This document shows, piece by piece, positions 1-9,639 of a stretch of DNA of 64,000 nucleotides (its first letter is position 1; every line of letters begins with the position of its first letter). Below the pieces are notes generated by a model. It searched no databases and was not told the origin of the DNA. It saw only the letters and a program-made list of their open reading frames with translations. The position numbers and the translations under genes are program-made. The DNA lies in the NCBI RefSeq assembly GCF_020523985.1, contig NZ_JAIVKM010000009.1, positions 1-64,000 on the forward strand, in the 5' to 3' direction. The DNA comes from Mangrovibacter yixingensis. GTDB taxonomy: Bacteria > Pseudomonadota > Gammaproteobacteria > Enterobacterales > Enterobacteriaceae.

Positions 1-27
1 CGTATTTCCGGGTGGCGCGGGCTGCGT

Positions 28-153
28 ATATTACGCTTTCCCGCTGCAGAGTCAAGCATTTATTTTCACTTAACTTTGCCTGACAGGCCGGTTTGTTTGC
101 CGTTGTGCCGTGTCAGTGGAGGCGCATTATAGGGCCTAATCTGAAGCTGGCAA
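28..153 (-). promoter_or_regulatory. Tandem rRNA operon promoters P1 and P2
   Basis: Read on the minus strand, P1 has -35 TTGCCA (148-153), a 16-bp spacer and -10 TATAAT (126-131). P2 has -35 TTGACT (50-55), a 16-bp spacer and -10 TAATAT (28-33). The stretch between them (CACTGACACGGCACAACGGC, then AATGCTTGACTCTG) closely follows the E. coli rrnB promoter region as I remember it. An A+T-rich tract at about 154-190, right after the murI stop, sits where an UP element belongs. The rRNA genes must lie left of position 1 and run leftwards, matching the btuB-murI-rrn order of E. coli. The genes themselves are not in the window. Confidence 0.9.
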
Positions 154-190
154 GCCCTGTTTTGCAAAAACTTTATCAACCGTTGTTTTT

Positions 191-1057
191 TTACTCAATT
201 GGAGATAAAAGCGGCAGAACTTCAAGCTTTTGGAACCCATAACGCGATAAAACGGGCATTAAACAAGCAGTTTCAGGTGTGAGTGCCATACAGTACGCAA
301 TATTCTCATCCGTTGATTTTGCATCTGGCGCTTCATGTTCCAATAACCACGCAGTTCTTCTTGCGATAGCTGCCCCAGAATCAATTAAACGCGTGCCTTC
401 CGGTAATACCTGGGCCAGTTCTTCTTGTAGCAAGGGAAAATGCGTACACCCGAGCACAACGGTGTCTGGCGGCTCCGCCATTTTTAACCACGGGCGCAAG
501 ATATGTCGCAGTTCATCGAGTGGTACAGGCTGACCATGTAATTTATGTTCAGCCAGCTCAACCAATTCTGCAGATCCCAACATTTCAATACGGCATTCAT
601 GAGCAAAACGCTCAATCAGTTCCCGCGTATACGCACGACGGACAGTACCACGGGTTGCCAGTAAGCCCACAATGCCGTTTGCGGTCAGGCGAGCAGCAGG
701 CTTAATAGCGGGAACCACCCCAACAACAGGGAAAGTGAATTTTTCGCGTAATGCGGGAAGAGAAACTGTACTTGCGGTATTACACGCAATAACAGTCAGG
801 GCAAGCGGGGTGCGTTTCTGAACGGCAGTAACGATGCTGACAACACGCTCAACGACAAATTCTTCACTTTTTTCACCGTAAGGGAAAGCGACGTTATCGA
901 AAGCGTAGATGTAATGGAGATCCGGTAGAAGATGCCGGATCTCATCATAAACCGATAACCCACCGACCCCGGAATCAAAAACCAGGACGGAGGGCCTCGC
1001 ATCAGAAGGTGTAGCTGCCAGACAAGTAGTACTCTCGTCCTGCAGTATGATAGCCAT
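191..1057 (-). CDS. murI: Glutamate racemase
   Basis: Converts L-glutamate to D-glutamate in the cytoplasm for peptidoglycan precursors. The 288 residues align along their length with E. coli MurI (about 285). The substrate-binding start [11 protein letters not shown] is at about residue 26. The two catalytic cysteines of the family lie in the motifs ACNTAS (about residue 92) and GCTHFPLL (about 204). The start (MAIILQDE) lies inside the btuB reading frame: the two genes overlap by 56 bp, an arrangement also known in E. coli that suggests translational coupling. The stop abuts the rRNA promoter region. Confidence 0.97.
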   Translation of the reverse strand: MAIILQDESTTCLAATPSDARPSVLVFDSGVGGLSVYDEIRHLLPDLHYIYAFDNVAFPYGEKSEEFVVERVVSIVTAVQKRTPLALTVIACNTASTVSLPALREKFTFPVVGVVPAIKPAARLTANGIVGLLATRGTVRRAYTRELIERFAHECRIEMLGSAELVELAEHKLHGQPVPLDELRHILRPWLKMAEPPDTVVLGCTHFPLLQEELAQVLPEGTRLIDSGAAIARRTAWLLEHEAPDAKSTDENIAYCMALTPETACLMPVLSRYGFQKLEVLPLLSPIE

Positions 1058-2840
1058 AAACTGTCTCGTAATTTTTATCGAACAGGTTTGCTATTTTACC
1101 ACGAACAGTCACATGAGAGGTGACAGGATATGACACTGCGATATCCCATATACTTACACCGCCCATTTTTACTTTCTCGTATGTGCTGTAGTCCGTGTCA
1201 TAACGCTGGCCCAGATAATGGTATGTCACTCCCCAATCCAGGTCATACACATTCCAGTCTAATTGATATTTCACCTGGTGTTTTGCTCGCCGGGCAAGAA
1301 TCTCACCTGTTTGGGCATTGCGCGCATCAAGGTAATCGTAGCTAACAGTATGTTCTAAAGGCCCTGTATCAAACGAAGCTGTTGCTTCAATGCCTTTAAT
1401 ATCTGCACGACCCACATTGAAATAACGCATCGCAGCATCATCGTAATCAATGAGATTCTTCACCTCATTGCGATAACCGGATACACGCCACTGGACACCA
1501 GAGGTCAGCCCTTCGAAAGCGCCTTCCCATTGTTTGCTGGTTTCGGGGTCGAGGTCACTATTCCCATAGTATCCATATAATTGCCCAAGATTTGGTGCCT
1601 TATATGCCGTACCATAAGAAGCAATAAACCGATACCCGCTGATAAATTCCCATGCGGCGCTACTTTGCCAGGTACCATGGCGACCAAATTGAGAGCTGTC
1701 ATCACTACGCACTGCACCTTCGAGCGTAACAGGGCCTAAAGCTTGCAACGCAGTTGCATAAACACCTGTATTACGTTGTTCATAGCCTTCCGTTACGTAA
1801 TCTGTCCCAGGTTCTGTCGTTTGCTTCTGCCAGTCCAGGCCAAAACCAACATTACCTTTACCTGCCACGACTGTGTTTGCCCACTGGATATTATATTGCT
1901 GGACATCATCTAATGTGGCCGATGAGTCATAACGACCATACGCCGGGTCGTAGTTATAGTCCTTTGTATGGCTATAACTGGAGGTTAGTTGTGATGAATA
2001 GATATCCTGGTTGTAGCGCAAACCGGCATCCCAGGTTTGGCTATAAAGCTGACGAGTATCAACCAGTGCATAGCCCGGCGTATAATAACCATCGTAGCTG
2101 GTACGGTTACTAAACCCATATCCACGAACAAAGCCACTCCATGCATCAGAAAATTGGTGTTGTACCGCGCCATAGATGGTTTTACTCATAAAACCATCGC
2201 GGTCGGGTTGCGCGGCTGCACCCGTATTACCAGCGGCTACGACATCGAAACCTTTGGTATAAGTGTAATCACCCAATAATGTAACCCGGGTTTTATCACT
2301 AATATTTTGTTGAGTAGAGATATCGTAATTCTGGTAACCATTCGACCCCATACCCGCGGATAGCGTTGTACCAACTTTATCCGATGAGGTAATGATATTA
2401 ATCACACCACCAATTGCATCTGAACCATATACAGCGGAACGAGGCCCACGAATATATTCAATACGCTGCACCATCGAAACAGGAAACTGGCTTAAATCAG
2501 AAGAACCGCTAACACCTGCCTGGTTCAGACGAATACCGTCCACCAGAATTAATACATGGCTCGAATTAGTACCACGAATAAATAGCGAGGATGATTGCCC
2601 CATTCCCCCATATTGCGTGGCATCAACGCCCGGCAATCGTCGGATAACATCAACCAGTGATTTTGCTTGCCAGTGCTCTATTTCATCGTGCGTCACAACG
2701 GTAACGGGTGCCAATACTGTTGACTTTGGCTGTTCAAAACGGCTGGCCGTTATGACCATGGTATTGGATTGATTGTCTTGCGACCAGGCAGAAAAAGCCG
2801 TGACAGAAGCAGCTGTCAGCAGCGAGAGTTTTTTTATCAT
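1002..2840 (-). CDS. btuB: Outer-membrane vitamin B12 receptor, TonB-dependent
   Basis: A 22-strand beta-barrel that imports cobalamin with energy from TonB. The protein begins with a signal peptide ([20 protein letters not shown], cleavage near residue 20). The TonB box follows ([10 protein letters not shown]), then the plug domain ([45 protein letters not shown]) and a barrel ending in SGSYTF with the usual terminal phenylalanine. It has 612 residues against about 614 in E. coli. I chose the ATG matching E. coli MIKK; the ATG at 2843 directly before it is equally possible and is closer to the GGATG ribosome-binding sequence. Translation is under riboswitch control. Confidence 0.96.
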   Translation of the reverse strand: MIKKLSLLTAASVTAFSAWSQDNQSNTMVITASRFEQPKSTVLAPVTVVTHDEIEHWQAKSLVDVIRRLPGVDATQYGGMGQSSSLFIRGTNSSHVLILVDGIRLNQAGVSGSSDLSQFPVSMVQRIEYIRGPRSAVYGSDAIGGVINIITSSDKVGTTLSAGMGSNGYQNYDISTQQNISDKTRVTLLGDYTYTKGFDVVAAGNTGAAAQPDRDGFMSKTIYGAVQHQFSDAWSGFVRGYGFSNRTSYDGYYTPGYALVDTRQLYSQTWDAGLRYNQDIYSSQLTSSYSHTKDYNYDPAYGRYDSSATLDDVQQYNIQWANTVVAGKGNVGFGLDWQKQTTEPGTDYVTEGYEQRNTGVYATALQALGPVTLEGAVRSDDSSQFGRHGTWQSSAAWEFISGYRFIASYGTAYKAPNLGQLYGYYGNSDLDPETSKQWEGAFEGLTSGVQWRVSGYRNEVKNLIDYDDAAMRYFNVGRADIKGIEATASFDTGPLEHTVSYDYLDARNAQTGEILARRAKHQVKYQLDWNVYDLDWGVTYHYLGQRYDTDYSTYEKVKMGGVSIWDIAVSYPVTSHVTVRGKIANLFDKNYETVYGYHTAGREYYLSGSYTF

Positions 2841-2844
2841 CATT

Positions 2845-3098
2845 AAAATAAGCATCCGGAGATTCTTAAGGATGCCGCAGGCTCACTCCATAGCACGCGA
2901 TGAGTGATCAATTGCGACGTATATCCGGCAGGTCTTCGGGCTTAATGGTTTTACCAGGATGAAAACTTCCCACCTGAATTCTGTTTAATTCAGAAAATAA
3001 GCAGTGTTTGCGATAAACGCTATCACCCAACCAAATATTACCGCTGCGCGTCAGCTCCAGATTTACACTGGATTCCCTTTTAACTCACGGAGGCCGGA
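2845..3098 (-). promoter_or_regulatory. Cobalamin riboswitch and btuB leader
   Basis: On the minus strand the leader carries the hallmarks of the E. coli btuB riboswitch: GGGAATCCAGTG...AATCTGGAGCTGACGCGCAGCGGTAA in the aptamer core, a GGTGGGAAGT segment, and the B12 box AGCCCGAAGACCTGCC (about 2928-2943). It ends in a hairpin GCATCC...GGATGC (about 2850-2877), whose right arm GGATG is the probable btuB ribosome-binding site. The family is known to bind adenosylcobalamin and close this hairpin, shutting off translation. The aptamer is roughly 2920-3098 and the expression platform 2845-2900. Confidence 0.93.
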
Positions 3099-3104
3099 AA
3101 ATGC

Positions 3105-3140
3105 ATGCTACATTCGTACTAAATAGATGTCCAGACTTCC
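3105..3140 (-). promoter_or_regulatory. Probable btuB promoter with two Met-box-like octamers
   Basis: On the minus strand TGGACA (3128-3133) is followed after 17 bp by TAGCAT (3105-3110), a plausible sigma-70 promoter starting transcription near the first base of the riboswitch. On the plus strand two adjacent octamers, AGATGTCC (3125-3132) and AGACTTCC (3133-3140), each match the Met box AGACGTCT at 6 of 8 positions and cover the -35 element. MetJ binding here is inferred; two such octamers could arise by chance about once in a window of this size. Confidence 0.5.
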
Positions 3141-3228
3141 GAAAATGGAATTTGATAATAACGGGGCTGGACAATACGCCACCATTCCCTACAATCCCCC
3201 GCGTAATTTCTCATTCAGGACAGCAAGT

Positions 3229-4329
3229 ATGACACCCGAACATCTCCCGACAGAACAGTATGACGCTCAACTGGCTGAAAAAGTGTCTCGCCTTGAAGCG
3301 ATGATGTCCGCTTTTGCTGCGCCAAATGTGGAGGTGTTTCGTTCACCGGTCAGCCACTACCGCATGCGGGCCGAATTCCGTGTCTGGCACGATGGTGACG
3401 ATCTTTACCATATTATTTTCGACCAACAGACTCGCCAGCGCATTCGGGTAGACAGTTTTCCAGCAGCCAGCGAGCTGATTAATGCACTGATGGCTGCCGT
3501 GCTGGAAAACGTGCGAGCCAACCCTGTGCTGCGCAAAAAGTTATTTCAATTGGACTACTTATCCACACTGAGCGGTCAGGCCGTTGTATCTCTCCTGTAT
3601 CACCGTGCATTGGATGACGAATGGCGTTCAGCAGCAACGCAACTGCGAGATACTTTGCGAGCACAGGGGTTCAATGTGCATTTGATTGGCCGGGCAACAA
3701 AAACGAAAATTATGCTCGACCAGGACTTTGTTGATGAGACCTTGCCCGTGGCAGGAAAAGCAATGGTTTACCGTCAGGTGGAAAATAGCTTCACCCAGCC
3801 AAATGCAGCCATGAACATTCAAATGCTGGAATGGGCACTGAATGTCACTGAGGGTGCAACCGGGGATTTACTGGAGCTTTATTGCGGTAATGGGAATTTT
3901 TCACTGGCACTGGCACGTAACTTCAACCGCGTACTCGCAACTGAAATCGCCAAGCCGTCGGTTGCGGCTGCACAATACAACATTGCAGCTAACCATATCG
4001 ACAATGTGCAAATTATCCGCATGTCCGCCGAGGAATTTACCCAGGCAATGCAAGGGGCCCGGGAATTTAACCGCCTGAAAGGCGTTGATTTGCACAGTTA
4101 CCAGTGCAATACCATTTTTGTCGATCCGCCGCGTAGCGGATTAGATGATGAAACACTGAATATGGTGCAGTCTTACCCGCAAATTTTATATATTTCCTGC
4201 AACCCGGAAACCTTATGTAATAACCTGCAAACCCTTTCCAAAACACACCACATTTCACGCCTGGCACTGTTTGATCAGTTCCCTTATACCCATCACATGG
4301 AATGTGGCGTATTGCTCAGCAAAAAATAA
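3229..4329 (+). CDS. trmA: tRNA (uracil-5-)-methyltransferase
   Basis: Methylates U54 of nearly all tRNAs (also U341 of tmRNA) using S-adenosylmethionine. The start [15 protein letters not shown] gives 366 residues, the E. coli length, and has AGGA eight bases upstream; the reading frame stays open to 3127 but those residues have no match in the family. Motifs seen: the SAM-binding [26 protein letters not shown], the nucleophile cysteine in YISCNPETL, and the base-catalyst glutamate in HHMECGVLL near the C-terminus. It is divergent from btuB and followed by a bidirectional terminator. Confidence 0.96.
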   Translation: MTPEHLPTEQYDAQLAEKVSRLEAMMSAFAAPNVEVFRSPVSHYRMRAEFRVWHDGDDLYHIIFDQQTRQRIRVDSFPAASELINALMAAVLENVRANPVLRKKLFQLDYLSTLSGQAVVSLLYHRALDDEWRSAATQLRDTLRAQGFNVHLIGRATKTKIMLDQDFVDETLPVAGKAMVYRQVENSFTQPNAAMNIQMLEWALNVTEGATGDLLELYCGNGNFSLALARNFNRVLATEIAKPSVAAAQYNIAANHIDNVQIIRMSAEEFTQAMQGAREFNRLKGVDLHSYQCNTIFVDPPRSGLDDETLNMVQSYPQILYISCNPETLCNNLQTLSKTHHISRLALFDQFPYTHHMECGVLLSKK

Positions 4330-4344
4330 GCGTATCAACGCACC

Positions 4345-4376
4345 AATAAAAAAGGCGCATCAGCGCCTTTTTTATT
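4345..4376. terminator. Bidirectional terminator between trmA and yijD
   Basis: A symmetric hairpin, AATAAAAAAGGCGC, loop ATCA, GCGCCTTTTTTATT, with a T-run on either strand. It can end both trmA (rightward) and yijD (leftward) transcripts. Confidence 0.85.
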
Positions 4377-4391
4377 ATCTGCAACAGGCTA

Positions 4392-4745
4392 TTAGCTGTT
4401 TTCGCGACGTGCGCGCAGTTTGTAAAAAATCCAAAACAGCAACACAACAGACAGCACTGATGGCAGGAAATTGGAACCAATAGACGGGTATTCAGCACGC
4501 ACTACAGCGCTGTACACCAGCACACCCAAGATAAAGCAGGCGGCTGCAATACCCGGCAACCCTTCAGGCATGGTCCGGTTTTGGTAACGCTGATTCAGGC
4601 AATACACAGCCAGCACCAGAGATATTATGGGAAACAGGGAAAATGGTACAATTGAACTAAACAGCGCCGAACACGCGCCATTAATGGACAAACCGGCGAT
4701 GAGCGCCAGTAGCAGAGTCGCTTTTTCTTGACCAGATTGTTTCAT
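4392..4745 (-). CDS. yijD: Inner-membrane protein of the YijD family (DUF1422)
   Basis: A 117-residue protein of unknown function with about four hydrophobic segments ([68 protein letters not shown]), so an inner-membrane protein. Sequence and length match E. coli YijD (about 119). It follows fabR by 10 bp on the same strand and is probably co-transcribed with it, as in E. coli. The pairing with a membrane-lipid regulator is suggestive but no function can be read from the sequence. Confidence 0.9.
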   Translation of the reverse strand: MKQSGQEKATLLLALIAGLSINGACSALFSSIVPFSLFPIISLVLAVYCLNQRYQNRTMPEGLPGIAAACFILGVLVYSAVVRAEYPSIGSNFLPSVLSVVLLFWIFYKLRARRENS

Positions 4746-4755
4746 TGCTCGTCCT

Positions 4756-5394
4756 TCACTCTTCGGAATGTTGTGCCATCTTTTCTTGTTCGCGGCGATA
4801 CCAGTAGTAGGCCCCTTTAGAAATCATACGCAGTTGTAACACCAGACGTTCTTCAAGCTGCCGCCGTTGTTCTATATCGACATCCAGAGCTTCCGCACCC
4901 GCACTGAACACAATCGTGACCATTGCTTCTGCCTGTGCCTCTGTAAATGACCGCGGCATACGATTTTCGAGTTCTAAATAATCCGCAAGTTCCGCAATAA
5001 AATGTTGAATCTCGCGGGCAACTGCTGCCCTGAATGCAGCCGAAGTCCCCGAACGTTCGCGAAGCAGAAGGCGAAATGCATTAGGGTTATTACCGATAAA
5101 CTCCATAAAGGTGGATACCGATGTCCGAATAACACTCCCACCACGGGCAATACGTTGCCTTGCCTGCCGCATCAACTGACGCAGCATAAGGCCACTCTCG
5201 TCAACCATCGTCAGCCCCAGTTCATCAACATCACGAAAATGCCGATAAAAAGACGTGGGCGCAATACCAGCTTCACGTGCAACTTCACGTAAGCTCAGGC
5301 TTGCAAAACTACGCTCAGCACTCAACTGGCTGAATGCAGCTTCGATTAACGAACGGCGAGTACGTTCTTTTTGTTGCGCTCTTACACCCATCAT
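4756..5394 (-). CDS. fabR: Unsaturated fatty acid synthesis repressor, TetR family
   Basis: In E. coli FabR represses fabB and fabA and so balances unsaturated against saturated membrane fatty acids, sensing the acyl-ACP/CoA pool. The N-terminal TetR helix-turn-helix is clear ([34 protein letters not shown]... TSFYRHF, residues about 11-55), followed by the all-helical ligand domain. The two adjacent ATGs at 5394 and 5391 give MMGVRAQQ or MGVRAQQ; E. coli annotation also shows a longer form. First gene of a two-gene unit with yijD, divergent from sthA. Confidence 0.95.
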   Translation of the reverse strand: MMGVRAQQKERTRRSLIEAAFSQLSAERSFASLSLREVAREAGIAPTSFYRHFRDVDELGLTMVDESGLMLRQLMRQARQRIARGGSVIRTSVSTFMEFIGNNPNAFRLLLRERSGTSAAFRAAVAREIQHFIAELADYLELENRMPRSFTEAQAEAMVTIVFSAGAEALDVDIEQRRQLEERLVLQLRMISKGAYYWYRREQEKMAQHSEE

Positions 5395-5588
5395 GGTCGC
5401 CTGAATCCTTCCACTCCTTTTGGCACTATACCAGAGAATCGAACCAACTGACTTGTCCAGGATTGTGACTGATTGTTTATGTGGGCAATATTACGTCAGA
5501 ATAAAATTCACCCAATCTATATTGGGTTATTGCCCCACCAATGTTACTATCATGTTGCTCTAATGTATAAAAACAGGTAAGCCTTACC

Positions 5589-6989
5589 ATGCCAAATTCC
5601 TACGATTATGACGTAATAGTAATTGGGTCCGGTCCTGGCGGCGAAGGTGCTGCAATGGGTCTGGTGAAACAAGGGGCCAGAGTCGCCGTCGTTGAGCGAT
5701 ATCATAACGTCGGCGGTGGATGTACCCACTGGGGAACCATCCCGTCGAAAGCGCTCCGTCATGCAGTCAGCCGTATTATTGAATTCAACCAAAACCCACT
5801 TTATAGCGACCACTCCCGACTCCTGCGTTCCTCCTTCGCCGATATTCTGAACCACACCGAGAATGTTATTAGCCAACAAACCAGCATGCGCCAGGGGTTC
5901 TACGAACGTAACCACTGTGAAATTCACCAGGGCAATGCGTCGTTTGTCGATGAGCATACACTTGAGCTTGAATATCATGACGGTACAATCGAGCAGATAA
6001 CAACGGAAAAATTTGTTATTGCCTGTGGTTCCCGGCCTTATCGCCCACAAGATGTCGATTTCTCCCATCCACGCATCTACGACAGTGACTCCATCCTCAA
6101 TCTGCACCATGAGCCAAAGCACGTCATTATTTATGGCGCGGGCGTGATTGGTTGTGAATATGCCTCAATCTTCCGGGGAATGAATGTCAAAGTTGACCTG
6201 ATCAACACCCGTGACAGGTTGCTGGCATTTCTGGATCAGGAGATGTCAGATTCGCTTTCTTACCACTTCTGGAATAGCGGCGTTGTTATTCGCCACAACG
6301 AAGAGTACGAGCGAATTGAAGGTGTTGATGATGGTGTGATTGTCCACCTTAAATCAGGTAAAAAAGTCAAAGCCGATTGTCTTCTGTATGCCAATGGTCG
6401 TACAGGCAACACAGATTCACTGGCTATCGAAAATGTTGGGTTAGAAGCGGACAGTAGAGGATTGCTAAAGGTAAACAGTATGTACCAAACCGCACAGCCC
6501 CATATTTACGCAGTGGGCGATGTGATTGGTTACCCAAGCCTTGCTTCGGCGGCCTATGACCAAGGGCGTATCGCGGCCCAGGCCATTATAAAAGGCGAAG
6601 CCTCCGCACATCTGGTTGAAGATATTCCAACAGGTATTTATACCATTCCAGAAATTAGTTCTGTGGGCAAAACAGAGCAACAACTGACTGCAATGAAAGT
6701 GCCGTACGAAGTGGGACGGGCACAGTTTAAACACCTGGCTCGTGCGCAAATTGTCGGCATGAATGTTGGCACCCTGAAAATTCTCTTCCACCGTGAAACG
6801 AAAGAAATCCTGGGGATCCACTGTTTTGGGGAGCGCGCGGCGGAGATTATTCATATCGGCCAGGCAATCATGGAACAGAAAGGTGGTGGTAATACGATTG
6901 AATATTTCGTTAACACCACCTTTAACTACCCGACAATGGCAGAAGCTTACCGGGTAGCTGCGCTGAACGGCCTAAACCGCCTGTTTTAA
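5589..6989 (+). CDS. sthA: Soluble pyridine nucleotide transhydrogenase
   Basis: A FAD flavoprotein that moves electrons from NADPH to NAD+ and so drains surplus NADPH. The 466 residues equal the E. coli length. Seen: the FAD dinucleotide fold [12 protein letters not shown] (about 10), [15 protein letters not shown] with a single cysteine where the related disulfide reductases have CxxxxC, the NAD(P) fold [13 protein letters not shown] (about 180), and the C-terminal dimerisation domain ([21 protein letters not shown]). Its 3' end overlaps that of oxyR by 18 bp tail to tail. Confidence 0.97.
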   Translation: MPNSYDYDVIVIGSGPGGEGAAMGLVKQGARVAVVERYHNVGGGCTHWGTIPSKALRHAVSRIIEFNQNPLYSDHSRLLRSSFADILNHTENVISQQTSMRQGFYERNHCEIHQGNASFVDEHTLELEYHDGTIEQITTEKFVIACGSRPYRPQDVDFSHPRIYDSDSILNLHHEPKHVIIYGAGVIGCEYASIFRGMNVKVDLINTRDRLLAFLDQEMSDSLSYHFWNSGVVIRHNEEYERIEGVDDGVIVHLKSGKKVKADCLLYANGRTGNTDSLAIENVGLEADSRGLLKVNSMYQTAQPHIYAVGDVIGYPSLASAAYDQGRIAAQAIIKGEASAHLVEDIPTGIYTIPEISSVGKTEQQLTAMKVPYEVGRAQFKHLARAQIVGMNVGTLKILFHRETKEILGIHCFGERAAEIIHIGQAIMEQKGGGNTIEYFVNTTFNYPTMAEAYRVAALNGLNRLF

Positions 6990-7889
6990 CGCACTGTCGA
7001 AATGGCCTGCCATCTGTTTACGGATGGCTTCCGCCAGCTGTTCATAGCGGCTGCGAAGTGGTGAGCCAGGGCGATAAACCAGACCAATGGTTCTGCGGGG
7101 TTCTGGTTTATAACACGGCAAATAAACCACACCATCACGGCGTTTTTCATGAGGAACCGCAAGGGCGGGCAGCAATGTAATCCCACTGCCAGCCGCAACC
7201 ATATTACGCAGGGTTTCAAGGCTGGTTGCCCGAAAATGGGTATCTTCATCGGCGCCCGCTTCAAAACAGAAGCCCATCGCCTGGTCACGCAGGCAATGCC
7301 CATCTTCCAGCATCAGCAACTTCTCGCCAGACAAATCAGACATCGGCACACGGTCACGATCAGCCCATGGATGCCCTTCATAAATGGCCAGCAACATAGG
7401 TTCATCAAACAACGGAACTTCAATAAAGGCTTCACTTTCCTTCACTAAAGCAAGGATAGCGCAGTCCAGCTTTCCACTATCAAGTTGCGCAAGCAACTGA
7501 TGGGTTTGGGCTTCATGCAGGTACATTTCCAGCTTTGGAAAAGCCTGGTGCAGTGCAGGAATGATGTGGGGCAGGAGATATGGCCCAACTGTGGGTATCA
7601 GGCCAATATGCAGTGGCCCTGACATTGTCTCTCCTTGCTGACTTGCCATTTCCTTGAGTACTTTTACTTCACGCAATACCGTACGCGCCTGGTCCACCAG
7701 CAACAGACCAGCCTGAGTGAACAGAACCTTACGGCTGGTACGCTCCAGCAACATAACGCCCAGTTCATCTTCCAGCTTACGAATTTGTCCACTTAACGTA
7801 GGCTGGCTGACATGACAGGCATCGGCAGCACGACGAAAATGGCGGTGTTCGGCTAACGCGACTAGATATTCCAGATCACGAATGTTCAT
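6972..7889 (-). CDS. oxyR: Hydrogen peroxide-sensing transcriptional regulator, LysR family
   Basis: Activates the peroxide-stress genes after forming a disulfide. The LysR helix-turn-helix ([23 protein letters not shown], about residues 18-40) is followed by the substrate-like sensor domain. The two redox cysteines are present in [14 protein letters not shown]; codon counting puts the first at residue 199, so they match C199 and C208. The protein has 305 residues as in E. coli. It is divergent from oxyS across a conserved OxyR site. katG, a well-known OxyR target beside metF in E. coli, is not in this window. Confidence 0.97.
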   Translation of the reverse strand: MNIRDLEYLVALAEHRHFRRAADACHVSQPTLSGQIRKLEDELGVMLLERTSRKVLFTQAGLLLVDQARTVLREVKVLKEMASQQGETMSGPLHIGLIPTVGPYLLPHIIPALHQAFPKLEMYLHEAQTHQLLAQLDSGKLDCAILALVKESEAFIEVPLFDEPMLLAIYEGHPWADRDRVPMSDLSGEKLLMLEDGHCLRDQAMGFCFEAGADEDTHFRATSLETLRNMVAAGSGITLLPALAVPHEKRRDGVVYLPCYKPEPRRTIGLVYRPGSPLRSRYEQLAEAIRKQMAGHFDSALKQAV

Positions 7890-7919
7890 TCATCTCCCTC
7901 CGGGGCCACGATAGCCCTT

Positions 7920-7976
7920 GGCGATAGATAGAATAGCAATCAGCGATTATCCCTATCAAGCATCTTTTGCCATAAT
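7920..7976 (+). promoter_or_regulatory. OxyR binding region and oxyS promoter
   Basis: The stretch GCGATAGATAGAATAGCAAT...CGATTATCCCTATCAAGCAT (7921-7962) is nearly identical to the E. coli oxyR/oxyS operator as I remember it. A -10 element CATAAT (7971-7976) follows, placing the oxyS start at about 7985. In E. coli this site activates oxyS under peroxide and represses oxyR in both redox states. Confidence 0.88.
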
Positions 7977-7984
7977 GCCTCTCA

Positions 7985-8094
7985 CAGCAGCAAAGCATGT
8001 GAAATGACCCTCACTTATTGCTGCGACCAGAGATTCTCTCTGACATGAAAAAGCCAACGTGAACGTTTAGCGGACAGTAATGTCCGCTTTTTTT
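7985..8094 (+). ncRNA. oxyS: OxyS small regulatory RNA
   Basis: About 110 nt, as in E. coli (109 nt), in the same place and orientation. Three hairpins: GCAGCAA/TTGCTGC (7987-7993 with 8018-8024), CAGAGA/TCTCTG (8028-8033 with 8037-8042), and the terminator AGCGGACA-GTAA-TGTCCGCT plus T-run (8069-8094). The A-rich single-stranded linker AAAGCCAACGTGAACGTTT (about 8050-8068) is almost unchanged from E. coli, where it binds Hfq. The first hairpin is quite different in sequence. The 3' loop is GUAA; E. coli has a CUCC-containing loop that pairs with the fhlA ribosome-binding site. Confidence 0.9.
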
Positions 8095-8134
8095 GCTTGT
8101 TTAACACACTGGTTCCTGGTCTGGTTCGGGGCAC

Positions 8135-8159
8135 AAAAAAGCCCGACCGAAGCCGGGCA
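8135..8159 (-). terminator. Rho-independent terminator of the argCBGH operon
   Basis: On the minus strand GCCCGGC-TTCG-GTCGGGC followed by a run of six T (8135-8140), 20 bp past the argH stop. Confidence 0.88.
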
Positions 8160-8179
8160 CTAAAAGGAGCAAACAAAGA

Positions 8180-9553
8180 TTAAACTAAGCGCTGCTTCGC
8201 TTCTGCGATGGCCTGTGTAACCTGTACGGGAGAAACACCGCCTTTGGCTGCACGTTTATCCAGGCAAGATTGCAGAGATAAAATGGGGTAGACATCCTCA
8301 CCAATACTGGCACTAAATTTTTGCAACTCCACCAGTGGTAAGGCTTCCAGCGCTTTGCCCTGGCGAATGGCTTCAACCACCGCTTCACCTACAATGTGGT
8401 GAGCTTCACGGAATGGCACACCTTTCGCAACCAGGTAATCAGCCAACTCTGTCGCATTCGCATAACCCTGCTCTGCTGCTTCCTGGCAACGCGGGCGTTT
8501 CACCTGAATGCCATCCAGTACCAGCGCCGCCATATGCAGGCAATCCAGCCAGGTATCCAGTGCATCAAACAGGCCTTCTTTATCTTCCTGCATGTCTTTG
8601 TTGTAGGCCAGCGGTAACCCCTTCAGGGTCATCATCATACCGGTTAATGCACCCTGAACACGACCGCACTTACCACGAATCAGTTCCAATGCATCCGGGT
8701 TCTTTTTCTGAGGCATCAATGATGAACCGGAAGTAACACGGTCAGAAAGCTCAACAAAACCCGCTTCGCCAGTATTAAAGAAGATAAGGTCTTCAGCGAA
8801 GCGCGACAAATGCACCATGCCAATAGATGCGCCAGATAGCAGCTCCAGCACATGATCACGGTCGGACACGCTGTCGAGACTGTTGCGTGTCGCACTGGCA
8901 AAGCCAAGCCACCCGGCCAGTTGCTCGCGATCAATCTCATAAGCAGTACCGGCCAGTGCACCACATCCCAGCGGGCTAACGTCAAGGCGCTTCAATGCAT
9001 CCTGCAGGCGGCTTTCATCACGCGCCAGCATTTCAACATAAGCCAGGCACCAGTGGGCAAACGTAACAGGCTGTGCGCGTTGCAAATGGGTATAGCCCGG
9101 CATAACGGCATCCTGATTAGCTTCGGCCGTTTCTACCAACGCTTTTTGCAGCTCACGGCTGGCACTGAGCAGATAAGTAATCTGAGATTTACACCAAAGT
9201 TTTAAATCGGTTGCGACCTGGTCATTACGGCTCCGCCCGGTGTGAAGCTTTTTACCTAGCTGGCCCACTTTCTCGATAAGCTTACTTTCCACCCAGCTGT
9301 GAATATCTTCAGCATCACTGGTCAGGATCGCTTCCGGAGAAGCCTGGACTTCTTCCAGCAGAACGTTGAGTGCGGCCTCCAGTTGTTGTTGTTCATCAGC
9401 AGTCAATACACCAACAGTAACCAATGCTTTAGACCAGGCGACAGAACCCACAATATCCTGCTCAGCCAGTCGATAATCAAAGCGTAATGAGTCGTTAAAC
9501 TGCTTAAACCGTTGATCCGCTGCCTGAGTAAAACGCCCGCCCCAAAGTGCCAT
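8180..9553 (-). CDS. argH: Argininosuccinate lyase
   Basis: Splits argininosuccinate to arginine and fumarate, the last step of arginine synthesis. The start MALWGGRF gives 457 residues, as in E. coli; the frame extends 15 codons further upstream but without family match. The fumarase/aspartase superfamily signature [12 protein letters not shown] is present (about residue 282), as are [13 protein letters not shown] and [16 protein letters not shown] with the catalytic histidine. Last gene of argCBGH, 86 bp after argG. Confidence 0.97.
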   Translation of the reverse strand: MALWGGRFTQAADQRFKQFNDSLRFDYRLAEQDIVGSVAWSKALVTVGVLTADEQQQLEAALNVLLEEVQASPEAILTSDAEDIHSWVESKLIEKVGQLGKKLHTGRSRNDQVATDLKLWCKSQITYLLSASRELQKALVETAEANQDAVMPGYTHLQRAQPVTFAHWCLAYVEMLARDESRLQDALKRLDVSPLGCGALAGTAYEIDREQLAGWLGFASATRNSLDSVSDRDHVLELLSGASIGMVHLSRFAEDLIFFNTGEAGFVELSDRVTSGSSLMPQKKNPDALELIRGKCGRVQGALTGMMMTLKGLPLAYNKDMQEDKEGLFDALDTWLDCLHMAALVLDGIQVKRPRCQEAAEQGYANATELADYLVAKGVPFREAHHIVGEAVVEAIRQGKALEALPLVELQKFSASIGEDVYPILSLQSCLDKRAAKGGVSPVQVTQAIAEAKQRLV

Positions 9554-9639
9554 AATCCGCTCCGTAATACATGAATCCTGTTTAAAAAAGGCCCCCATAT
9601 TGCCCGTGTCTGCGCAACATGGGGGATAAAACTAAAAAC

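Noticed and set aside
5550-6122. A 190-codon minus-strand frame across the sthA start.
   Set aside because: Shadow of sthA; its translation resembles no family and it would cover the sthA promoter.
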